Shown here piece after piece: positions 46,001-52,884 of a stretch of DNA of 64,000 bases. The notes beneath the pieces are model-generated. The model saw only the letters and a list, made by a program, of their open reading frames with translations, ran no database searches and was not told where the DNA came from. Both the position numbers and the translations under genes were made by a program. Source of the DNA: an uncultured Neomegalonema sp. (GTDB taxonomy: Bacteria > Pseudomonadota > Alphaproteobacteria > Rhodobacterales > Rhodobacteraceae); the NCBI GenBank assembly GCA_937990185.1, contig CALKBI010000015.1:62001-126000 (forward strand), given 5' to 3'. The first letter of the stretch is position 1; each line of letters opens with the position of its first letter.

Positions 46001-46655
46001 GCCCCGACCATCAGATGTTTCTCGGAACACTGCGAGGGATACGGCATCACCTTCGGCAGATACCCTCACCACAGCCATCGCTTCGCTCGATAACTCCGAT
46101 TGGGCCGTGCGTCACGACCGGATCGGAACTCTCCGCCAGGTGCTTCGCGGTGCTGCGCCAGAAGCAATGCCTGCGGCTGCGGCGCTTGAACAAGGCCCGA
46201 TTGATTTGCCGGGACCAACCGGAGAGTCAAACCGCCTCACGCTCAAGCCAAAAGGAACCGTACTATGCCTCGGCCCAACGGCAGAAATGACGCTCGCGCA
46301 AGCAGTGCAGGCTTTGGCCACTGGAAACAGAGTTATCGTTGTTGCACCGGGAGCCAGCAAAAAGCTGGCGCCTTTTAACAACCAAGGCTTCCCAATTTAC
46401 ATCACCGATGACCAGCTAGACCCGATTATACTCACCTCACTTCCGGTCGATTGTGTTGCACTTGCAGGAGATGATTTGCACGCTGTTCGCAAGGCGCTTG
46501 CAAATCGCGAAGGCCCCATCGTGCCCCTCGTTTCCGATTTGATTTCACCAGCATCATACAGTCATGAACGTGCCGTCTGTATTGATACAACAGCCGCCGG
46601 AGGCAATGCGGCGCTCCTCGCAAAAGTTGGCGGCGAAGATATGAATGGGGCATAG
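43044..46655 (+). CDS. putA: Bifunctional proline dehydrogenase / P5C dehydrogenase PutA
   Basis: 1203 residues. The FAD barrel has [44 protein letters not shown] and [10 protein letters not shown], and the aldehyde dehydrogenase half has [92 protein letters not shown] with the catalytic Cys in GQRCSA. It oxidises proline to glutamate, channelling the intermediate. No ribbon-helix-helix domain is present at the N terminus. About 200 residues after [11 protein letters not shown] form a divergent C-terminal domain, typical of the longer PutA types. Divergent from an Lrp regulator. Confidence 0.96.
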   Translation: [1203 protein letters not shown]

Positions 46656-46667
46656 CCTTCGACCATA

Positions 46668-47507
46668 TCAAAGGGCGATGGTCAGTCCCTCACGCGCGAA
46701 CAGCGTTTTATCAGCGACAGCCTTAGCGCTGCGCTCCATATCGATCAAAGCATCATCAGTACGCTCGGGTGAATGGTGCGTCATCAACGTTCGGCCAACA
46801 TTGATTTTCTCAGCGAGCTTCAGACCCTGCTGCCATGTGGAATGTCCCCATCCCCGGCGCGCGGCCAGTTCTTCTTCGGTATAGGACGCATCCCAAACCA
46901 GTAGATCAGAAGACCGCGCGTAATATGCGACCTGTGCATCAATGGATTGCTTGCCATGTTCATGATCCGAGGCAATCACAACGACCCTGCCGTTTGAATT
47001 GATGCGCCACCCGCACGCTCCATCGGGGTGGTTAAGAGGGAACGCGCGAGCCATGCTCTCAGGACCAAGTGAAATCCGCGCGCCAGCTTCCGGAACGCGA
47101 ATTTCAAGTGTATCCCAAACAGTCGTATCTACAGGAAAAATTGGTGGAGCAAGACCCCGAGACAATGCCCCCCGAAGCGTCTCAGGATCAGGATAAACTG
47201 AATTCCACAGCCGTACTTTTGTTAGGCCGGAAATGAGCGGTGCAAAAAACGGTAGTCCGCAAATATGATCAATATGGAGATGTGTTAAAAGCAGGTCGAT
47301 TTCGGAAGGTGGGCCTTCAGGCCGGGTCATCAATTCATGCCCGAGCGCGCGAAGTCCTGATCCGGCATCGACTACTAAAAAATGCCCGTCTGTTTCGATG
47401 GAAAAACAGGTTGTATCGCCTCCGAAGACATTGCGCTCAGAACCACCGGCAAAGATCGACCCCCGCGCACCCCATACTTTGAAGACAATATCTGTTTTGC
47501 TATTCAT
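46668..47507 (-). CDS. Metallo-beta-lactamase-fold hydrolase (MBL family)
   Basis: 279 residues from ATG 47507; two upstream codons (47510 and 47537) are possible. VKVWGARGSIFAGGSERNVFGGDTTCFSIETDGHFLVVDAGSGLRALG leads into LLLTHLHIDHICGLPFF, the HxHxDH zinc site, followed by HPDGACGWRI and VVIASDHEHGKQS and the late LMTHHSPERTDDALI. This order matches the cNMP phosphodiesterase / AtsA-like group. The substrate is unknown. It is convergent with putA, stops separated by 12 bases. No signal peptide. Confidence 0.88.
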   Translation of the reverse strand: MNSKTDIVFKVWGARGSIFAGGSERNVFGGDTTCFSIETDGHFLVVDAGSGLRALGHELMTRPEGPPSEIDLLLTHLHIDHICGLPFFAPLISGLTKVRLWNSVYPDPETLRGALSRGLAPPIFPVDTTVWDTLEIRVPEAGARISLGPESMARAFPLNHPDGACGWRINSNGRVVVIASDHEHGKQSIDAQVAYYARSSDLLVWDASYTEEELAARRGWGHSTWQQGLKLAEKINVGRTLMTHHSPERTDDALIDMERSAKAVADKTLFAREGLTIAL

Positions 47508-47927
47508 CATTTCTCTGCGCGAAAAGTCACCCTTCATCTGTCTTGAGGCGCATAAAACAGAGCGCTAAAATACAGTGCAAAAGCGCTTTAGAAAATCGCG
47601 AGACCTTTCTTAAACAAGCAAATGAGTGGCAAAGTATTCTCCAATTTAGGCAGTTACTTTGTAACTTTCCGACACCTTAGTGCGGAAAGAAGTATTCACG
47701 TCTAAGCAACTATAGGTTGCTTCCTCGATAACGCAAGAGGCTTTGCTATCTCAGGAAGACTGTCAACTTCCTCCAGGTTGGCATAAATACAACCTTTTGC
47801 AAGCATTAAGATAAATTGCATCTAAATCTTGAGGCGCAAAATGTTCATTGTAAAAACAGTCGTGTTAGCCAGTCGATTTGGCCACCCAAATGACAACCCC
47901 CGTTATGCTGAAGATTATAGTCTGTCA
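47508..47927. other. Gene-free stretch with a run of short hairpins
   Basis: About 420 bases, AT-rich. Four small inverted repeats follow one another: AGTTAC/GTAACT (47652-47666), AAGCAAC/GTTGCTT (47704-47722), CCTC/GAGG (47723-47740) and AGGAAG/CTTCCT (47753-47772). A 37-codon open frame from ATG 47840 runs through AACCCCCGTTATGCTG and overlaps the next gene antisense; I do not consider it a gene. The hairpin run could be a structured RNA. Confidence 0.4.
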
Positions 47928-48353
47928 TTAATCTTCGCGGCGATAAGTCCCTAGAATAACAAGAAAAATAAACAAAACGACTTCGAAAATTGTCTCTTGC
48001 AACACAGTCCCTGTTGGGAAGCCTTCATAAACAAATCCAACAATGCGTGCGAGGCTTAGCCCTCCCATCATCGTCGCCAAGACCACCGACGCTTCTCGGG
48101 GCTTGTTATATCGCAAATCTAGCAGCAATAGAGCGGCTCCCGCTCCGCCCATAAATCCACCGAAAACAGCGCGGATTTCCGAGTGCGCCATCGGTTCATT
48201 GAGGGTCAATGGATACAGGCGTTCAACGGCATCCGGTTCAACCATAAGCCATATGCCCAGAGCAATAAACAACGCTCCAACGCTTAATGTTAACCAACGG
48301 CACAAATGATTTGTTAATTGATTCAATGCGTAATCCCTCTTGTTCGATCTCAT
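47928..48353 (-). CDS. DUF4345-like membrane protein
   Basis: 141 residues with four helices: WLTLSVGALFIALGIWLMV, SEIRAVFGGFMGGAGAALLLLDL, ASVVLATMMGGLSLARIVGFVYE and LQETIFEVVLFIFLVILGTY. The SEIRAVFGGFMGGAGAALLLLD segment is characteristic of a small membrane family I associate with DUF4345. The function is unknown. It is divergent from the PilZ gene with about 115 bases between. ATG chosen by the Met-Arg-Ser start; no strong ribosome site is visible. Confidence 0.72.
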   Translation of the reverse strand: MRSNKRDYALNQLTNHLCRWLTLSVGALFIALGIWLMVEPDAVERLYPLTLNEPMAHSEIRAVFGGFMGGAGAALLLLDLRYNKPREASVVLATMMGGLSLARIVGFVYEGFPTGTVLQETIFEVVLFIFLVILGTYRRED

Positions 48354-48468
48354 GCGAAAATTTTAAATCGATCAAACCTGCTGTCTCTTTAAAGTTTATC
48401 AAGCCATATCGGCTAATACTTACGTTCAGACCCATATCTGAATGATATCTTTTACAGAGAGCCACAGC

Positions 48469-48855
48469 ATGTTCGGAAAACGGCAAACTGAAAAATTTGA
48501 CCCAAGCGATTATCGCGCGCATGACCGCCGTGCAGTTAAAGGACTGACTGTCTATGTAGACAAGCAGGAAGTTGAAATACTTGACTATTCTGATGGTGGC
48601 GTTCGTGTTGGCTCGAGAAGTCCTCTTCCTCGGGTGACCGTTGTAGAGATTTTCCGGCGTGAAAAGCTCATACGCAGCGTTGCGGCTGTGTCGGCATGGT
48701 CACGTGGAGGCCAAACAGGGTATTCATTCCGGCCTAAACTCAAGCTCACCACGGTCGCTCCTGTTCTCAAGGAAGACTACATCGCCGCGCCTGTTGATCA
48801 GAACAAGACGGGCGGATTCACGGGTAATGCATTGAAAGATCGTTTGAAACTCTGA
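48469..48855 (+). CDS. PilZ-domain protein
   Basis: 128 residues from ATG 48469, chosen because AGAGAG precedes it at good distance; an in-frame ATG at 48442 would add nine residues. YRAHDRRAVKGLTVYVDKQEVEILDYSDGGVRVGS carries the RRxxx-type N-terminal basic motif and the (D/N)xSxxG motif of PilZ domains, which bind cyclic di-GMP. The usual RxxxR is present as R-A-H-D-R. The downstream LPRVTVVEIFRREKLIRSVAAVSAWSRGGQTGYSF completes the barrel. It may act as a stand-alone c-di-GMP receptor; the output partner is unknown. Monocistronic, before an esterase gene. Confidence 0.78.
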   Translation: MFGKRQTEKFDPSDYRAHDRRAVKGLTVYVDKQEVEILDYSDGGVRVGSRSPLPRVTVVEIFRREKLIRSVAAVSAWSRGGQTGYSFRPKLKLTTVAPVLKEDYIAAPVDQNKTGGFTGNALKDRLKL

Positions 48856-48896
48856 TTGTCTAGACGACATCTTTTGAAAACATTATACGATCGACG

Positions 48897-49694
48897 ATGT
48901 CAGTATTTCTTCATACCTCCCGGGTTGAGGCGACAACGGAAACGCCGGGCGTTCCGTTGATCATCGCGCATGGTTTGCTAGGCCAAAGCCGCAATTTCGG
49001 TACGTTGGCGCGCGGTTTCGCCGAAAAACGCAATGTTATCAGTATAGATATGCGTAACCACGGGGACTCTCCGTGGCATGAGGTGATGGATTACGACGCG
49101 ATGGCGGAAGATTTAGCCGCTGTGATCGAAATTCACGGCGCTGAACATGCTCATGTGCTTGGCCATTCGATGGGCGGTAAAGCGGCGATGCGGTTGGCGC
49201 TTAGACGCCCGGAATTGCTGGCGTCTTTGGTTGTTGCCGATATTGCGCCGGTCGCTTACGATCACGAATATAACAAAGAAATCAATGCAATGCAGACGCT
49301 TGGCCTAGAGGCGATAAGCCGCCGCAGCCAAGCCGATCAAATCCTGCGAGCCGTGATCCCGCAAGCCTCCATGCGGGCATTTCTTCTGCAAAATCTTAGC
49401 ATTAAGGACGGCAGCGCGCGTTGGAAACCCAATCTCGATGTGCTTGCCGAGAGCATGGAAGCCATCACCGGATGGCTGCCCCCTCCAGCTGGCGCGCGGT
49501 ACGACGGCCCGACGCTGTTTGTGAAAGGCGCGGACAGCACCTATGTCCTGACGCAGCACGAATCCACGATTTCTGAACTGTTTCCTGCCGTCGAATACAC
49601 AAGTATAGCGGGTGCGGGTCATTGGCTCCATGCAGAACGTCCCAAACCGTTCTTCGAGAAAATCGACGCTTTTCTGGATAAAACGGGTCACTAA
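48897..49694 (+). CDS. Alpha/beta hydrolase (YbfF-like esterase)
   Basis: 265 residues, single alpha/beta hydrolase domain. VPLIIAHGLLGQSRNFGTLARGFAEKRNVISIDMRNHGDSPW is the oxyanion loop and strand region, VLGHSMGGKAAM holds the nucleophile elbow (GHSMG), and GAGHWLHAERP supplies the catalytic His. This arrangement and the RNHGDSP motif match the E. coli YbfF / mammalian ABHD11-type group that hydrolyses short-chain or acyl-CoA esters. Cytoplasmic, no signal peptide. The substrate is not determined. Confidence 0.92.
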   Translation: MSVFLHTSRVEATTETPGVPLIIAHGLLGQSRNFGTLARGFAEKRNVISIDMRNHGDSPWHEVMDYDAMAEDLAAVIEIHGAEHAHVLGHSMGGKAAMRLALRRPELLASLVVADIAPVAYDHEYNKEINAMQTLGLEAISRRSQADQILRAVIPQASMRAFLLQNLSIKDGSARWKPNLDVLAESMEAITGWLPPPAGARYDGPTLFVKGADSTYVLTQHESTISELFPAVEYTSIAGAGHWLHAERPKPFFEKIDAFLDKTGH

Positions 49695-49828
49695 AATCTG
49701 TTGAGTTTTCGGGGCAAAACCCGGAACCGGTCTGGCAAAACCCTCGCCGAACCGATGCAAAGCCCTGAAAATCGGATTTTGAACACCCCGATTGCAGCCT
49801 AAAGCGCAATGCGCAAATTCTGTGCGGG

Positions 49829-50014
49829 ATGAGTGAGCATAAACCGAACACGCCATGGCAGGCGATTCCAACCGGCGAACCCATAGCCCACCCATGGCGA
49901 CCTGCGGCTATTCTGATAGGCGGATTACTTTATGCGGTGATTGCGCTCTGGCCGCTTGGCCATTTCATTCATGCGGCATTGAGGAGCAAACGCACCAACG
50001 AAGAAAGCGTTTAA
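49829..50014 (+). CDS. Small single-pass membrane protein (61 aa)
   Basis: ATG at 49829 preceded by GGGATGAGTG. 61 residues: a polar, Pro-rich head (MSEHKPNTPWQAIPTGEPIAHPWRP), one helix (AAILIGGLLYAVIALWPLGHFIHAAL) and a basic tail. The head with two PWxAIP/HPWRP elements looks conserved rather than random. Probably real but of unknown role. It lies after the esterase, before a repeat-rich gap. Confidence 0.55.
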   Translation: MSEHKPNTPWQAIPTGEPIAHPWRPAAILIGGLLYAVIALWPLGHFIHAALRSKRTNEESV

Positions 50015-50033
50015 ATAGATATGGGAAAAGTGG

Positions 50034-50097
50034 ATGCCCTGCCTGCGCAGGGCATGACATCAAATAGCACCCACCGTCCCGGGCGAAGAACCGGGAC
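50034..50097. repeat. REP-like palindrome pair
   Basis: ATGCCCTGC (50034-50042) and GCAGGGCAT (50047-50055) make a perfect 9-bp stem with a 4-nt loop; GTCCCGG (50076-50082) and CCGGGAC (50091-50097) make a second 7-bp stem. Short GC-rich palindromes of this type, with chance frames reading PACAGHD or PAQAGHP, are common extragenic repeats in alphaproteobacteria. The second one lies just beyond the stop of a truncated gene. Confidence 0.6.
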
Positions 50098-50106
50098 CCC
50101 GCGACA

Positions 50107-50262
50107 TCAAGAAACATCGCTGCCCACGATCTCGAGACCCTCGATCTTCGTCGGGGGTGGAACAACTTTCCCACTCACGCGGCCCATAGCACCAATAAAC
50201 CCTTCCGCTGTGCAGGCGGAGGGCGCTTTTGCTTGCTTTAAGTTAGCTGAATGAAGACCAAA
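50107..50262 (-). pseudogene. 3' remnant of a truncated gene
   Basis: On the reverse strand a frame ending at TGA 50107-50109 reads like genuine protein: NLKQAKAPSACTAEGFIGAM, then GRVSGKVVPPPTKIEGLEIV and GSDVS. It has no start codon; upstream the frame runs into AT-rich DNA and meets a stop near 50292. Normal G+C and amino-acid composition, abruptly lost at about 50.27 kb, suggest that an AT-rich insertion or deletion removed the 5' part. I cannot name the family. Confidence 0.4.
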
Positions 50263-50302
50263 ATTTATACGACACTCTGAGGTCTATAAACATTGGATTA
50301 TA

Positions 50303-50674
50303 CTAAGTTTCTAATACGCAAATCGACTTGAGGTGGAATCTTGATTCATACCATTTTATTATGTGAATAATATTGTAATAGTAACTTGATAGATGGCTTG
50401 ATATAAAAGTATAATTGGATAAAATTTCATAGTAAGTGTATTTTGATTTTTTATGTTTTTTGGGCCTTATTTTCTGTATATCTTTTAAGTATTCAAAGTT
50501 AGAATACAAAGAAGGATTTCGTGCCTTTGATCTATTATCAACAAATAGTTCTCTAAATTCTTTGATAGATAGGCGAAGTTGTTCGTCTTCATATTTTAAT
50601 TTATTGCATTCGTTTACGCCTGTAATGACGCTTATTGTAACTATGAAAAGCATAGAAAATGCAATTTTGTACAT
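50303..50674 (-). CDS. AT-rich orphan gene of unknown function, probably acquired
   Basis: 123 residues from ATG 50674, preceded by a perfect GGAGG ribosome site four bases upstream; a longer frame exists but without such a site. Residues 3-20 (KIAFSMLFIVTISVITGV) are a membrane anchor or signal, followed by ECNKLKYEDEQLRLSIKEFRELF and a Lys/Tyr/Ser-rich tail. The codons are extremely AT-rich compared with both neighbours, and the remnants on either side point to insertion. No family recognised. It may be a small exported or anchored protein from a low-GC donor such as a phage or plasmid. Confidence 0.6.
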   Translation of the reverse strand: MYKIAFSMLFIVTISVITGVNECNKLKYEDEQLRLSIKEFRELFVDNRSKARNPSLYSNFEYLKDIQKIRPKKHKKSKYTYYEILSNYTFISSHLSSYYYNIIHIIKWYESRFHLKSICVLET

Positions 50675-50736
50675 ACAGCCTCCAAATAACCATAATATTG
50701 TATACTTATTTAAATGCAATAAATAATTGCAATCAG

Positions 50737-50811
50737 AAGGCGCTGCTCGATCTGGCGAACGACACAGAACATGACCAATTTGAAATTTCGACCGTCAAAA
50801 GGCTTTGGTAA
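50737..50811 (+). pseudogene. Possible 3' gene fragment to the right of the AT-rich patch
   Basis: A forward frame without start reads KALLDLANDTEHDQFEISTV, then KRLW and stop at 50809-50811. Composition returns to that of the chromosome at about 50.735 kb. It could be the C terminus of a gene whose front was lost with the insertion, but 24 residues are too few to be sure. Confidence 0.28.
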
Positions 50812-50934
50812 ATCAAGGCTAATATTTGTGTTATACTCTGAGGCTTCCCATATCTAAGGGAATGACTGAGTATTCCGCGCTTACGGAGGCAAAATAGCCT
50901 CTGTTTTACGGAAAAGCGCTGCAGCGAGGGCCTT

Positions 50935-51732
50935 ATGACCAAGCCGAAAGTGATTGTCGTCGATACGCGCAACGCGAATGAATATGAGCGCGACCAAATT
51001 GTTAAAATCGCTGAATGGAAGGGCAATCCGCCTAGTACCGCCGCGAAATGGTTGGGCCGTGCTGCTGCGCCTTTGGATAAAGCTGTTCGGGCTGCATTTT
51101 CGGAAGAGACTATAGAAACGGCGCTTGCTGAGGCCAACAAGCTGGCCGGAAAAACGCTGCGCGAAGATCTTGATGCGCCTTTGCCTGCTGATTTGGAAGC
51201 CGCTGATCTTTTGGCGGGGACATCGCGCAAATGGGCGGTCGGTATGGCCGGAGCCAGCGGCGCAAGTGCGGGCGCAACCGGATTTGTCGGCCTCGCACTC
51301 GATATTCCGTTCACCGTGACAATGGCACTGCGCGCAATTCGACGGATCGGCGCGGCTTATGGCTATCAAACCGAAGAAGAAGCTGAATTCGCCATGCGGG
51401 TTTTGGCGGCGGCGGCCTCCAATACGGCGGCTGAAAAAGATAACGCACTTGCTGCGCTGGAAGCCGATTATGAAGGCGAGATCTCGAACAACGCGGCATC
51501 TCGCGGGATGATCGCCAAAGAGGGTGCAGTCTTTGCGACGCGCGGATTGGCGGCGGCGCTTGCGCGGAACCTTGCCGGACGAAAAGCGGCGCAGGCAATC
51601 CCTATCGTCGGGGCGGCGATTGGCGCGGCGGCTTCGGCGTCGTTCCTTGATGATGTGTGCACAGCGGCACAGCGGATTTATCAAGAGCGCTTTTTGCGGG
51701 ACCGCGAAATCCTCGACAGTCAGATCGTCTGA
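50935..51732 (+). CDS. EcsC-family protein
   Basis: 265 residues. The region RKWAVGMAGASGASAGATGFVGLALDIPFTVTMALRAIRRIGAAYGYQTEEEAEFAMRVLAAAAS is the signature of the EcsC family, with a hydrophobic Ala/Gly-rich hairpin that could insert into membranes. The C-terminal RKAAQAIPIVGAAIGAAASASFLDDVCTAAQRIYQERFL also matches. B. subtilis EcsC accompanies an ABC transporter, but alphaproteobacterial members stand alone and their role is not known. A short GAGGC/GCCTC hairpin lies before the start. Confidence 0.9.
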   Translation: MTKPKVIVVDTRNANEYERDQIVKIAEWKGNPPSTAAKWLGRAAAPLDKAVRAAFSEETIETALAEANKLAGKTLREDLDAPLPADLEAADLLAGTSRKWAVGMAGASGASAGATGFVGLALDIPFTVTMALRAIRRIGAAYGYQTEEEAEFAMRVLAAAASNTAAEKDNALAALEADYEGEISNNAASRGMIAKEGAVFATRGLAAALARNLAGRKAAQAIPIVGAAIGAAASASFLDDVCTAAQRIYQERFLRDREILDSQIV

Positions 51733-51743
51733 ACTCTCAAGGC

Positions 51744-52091
51744 TCAGTAATCGCGCAGATCGACGGTGGCTAATGGGGCCTCGTCTTTGTGCTTGGTTAG
51801 AACGAATGTTTCGATAAGAATGTAGAGGGTTGAGAGTCCGACAGCCGCGTAAAATAAATTGCGGTGAATGCCGATTTTCTCCAAGGAAAAGCCAAGCCCG
51901 CCGATTACGAAGATTATTAGGCAGGTCCGATAGATCGTGATGCCGGTATTGTAGGTTGTTTGCAAGAGTCTCTTTAAGTTGAAGGAGAGGCTAGCGTTCG
52001 GGTTCAGCCAACCTGTATAACGCAAAGCACCGTATGCGATGAGTATTGGTGGAAATATGCAGGCGATGCTCATCCGACGAATGCCGCGCAT
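51744..52091 (-). CDS. Small membrane protein of unknown function
   Basis: 115 residues with three helices (ACIFPPILIAYGALRYTGW, TGITIYRTCLIIFVIGGLGF, LFYAAVGLSTLYILIETFVLT). The tail KHKDEAPLATVDLRDY is polar. The likely topology places the tail in the cytoplasm. No family recognised. The gene ends 11 bases from the convergent EcsC gene. The start may also be the second Met (residue 7). Confidence 0.6.
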   Translation of the reverse strand: MRGIRRMSIACIFPPILIAYGALRYTGWLNPNASLSFNLKRLLQTTYNTGITIYRTCLIIFVIGGLGFSLEKIGIHRNLFYAAVGLSTLYILIETFVLTKHKDEAPLATVDLRDY

Positions 52092-52151
52092 CTGTCTGCT
52101 TTGAGGGTCATTTTGGAGTGCAGCGCGCGCATGACGTCGCGCGGAGGGTAA

Positions 52152-52715
52152 CTAAAATAACCGGAACGCAGCCCTAGCAGCAATGCTATGAGCGTCGCTG
52201 TTTGTAGGTTCGAGCATCATGGCCCGCGTGGCGCTGTTGAATGCATCTGTATTAGAGCCTTCTGCCTCTGCAAGACAGCCTTCAAGAAGATTGACGAGCA
52301 GAGTATCGCCGTATTCAGCGCGCAGCTTTACAATATTAGATTTGAAGGTCGAAACATCGTCTCGATTCATACTTGCAATTGTTCTTAGGTAGGTGATCTG
52401 AGTGGAGTGAGGGAAGTCGCGAACGAAGTTTTCTAATGCTGTGCGTGCTTCTTCATGTTTACTCATTTTGGCGAGTTTATAAACAAGGTCGCTGCGTACT
52501 TCCTCATCGTCAGGATACAAAGCAATAAGCGTGCGGCATATTTCCAGTGCTTGCTCTGAGTTGCCATCGGCTTGATCAATGTCAGACAGTAAGAGAAGGC
52601 CCCGCTTATTTTTGGGATCATCATTCAGAACTTTCATGATGATGCTACGCGCAGAAGCCGAGTTACCTGCTGTCAAAAGCGCAAACGCTGTCTCGAGTTC
52701 TCCGTGATGCATCAT
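52152..52715 (-). CDS. Tetratricopeptide-repeat protein
   Basis: 187 residues consisting almost wholly of TPR-like helix pairs: ELETAFALLTAGNSASARSIIMKVLNDDPKNKRGLLLLSDIDQADGNSEQALEICRTLIALYPDDEEVRSDLVYKLAKMSKHEEARTALENFVRDFP. No signal peptide, so cytoplasmic. TPR domains mediate protein contacts; the partner is unknown. The C terminus DAHSIAARAAFRLF ends the last repeat. Monocistronic, same strand as the preceding membrane protein, 60 bases apart. Confidence 0.75.
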   Translation of the reverse strand: MMHHGELETAFALLTAGNSASARSIIMKVLNDDPKNKRGLLLLSDIDQADGNSEQALEICRTLIALYPDDEEVRSDLVYKLAKMSKHEEARTALENFVRDFPHSTQITYLRTIASMNRDDVSTFKSNIVKLRAEYGDTLLVNLLEGCLAEAEGSNTDAFNSATRAMMLEPTNSDAHSIAARAAFRLF

Positions 52716-52884
52716 GGTCAGGGTATCGCAAACGGGAGTTGAAAAATCCAGAAACTAAGATGGTCTGTGATTTCCCGCCCGGGCCTAGAGATTTTCGCGC
52801 AGGGCGACATTTGATGGTCGCTTCCGGGCAAGCCTTCTTCTCTCAAGCCATCGACGCTGCCGATAAAGCAGCAAAGGAATTGAG

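Noticed and set aside
47840-47953. 37-codon open frame MFIVKTVVLASRFGHPNDN...
   Set aside because: It overlaps the 3' end of the membrane protein gene antisense and has only a weak GAGG site; no further support.
50202-50230. Terminator-like stem CTTCCGC/GCGGAGG followed by GCGCTTTT
   Set aside because: The stem lies inside the reading frame of the truncated gene on the reverse strand (codons for KAPSACTAEG), has a G-T pair and no active gene ends there on the forward strand.
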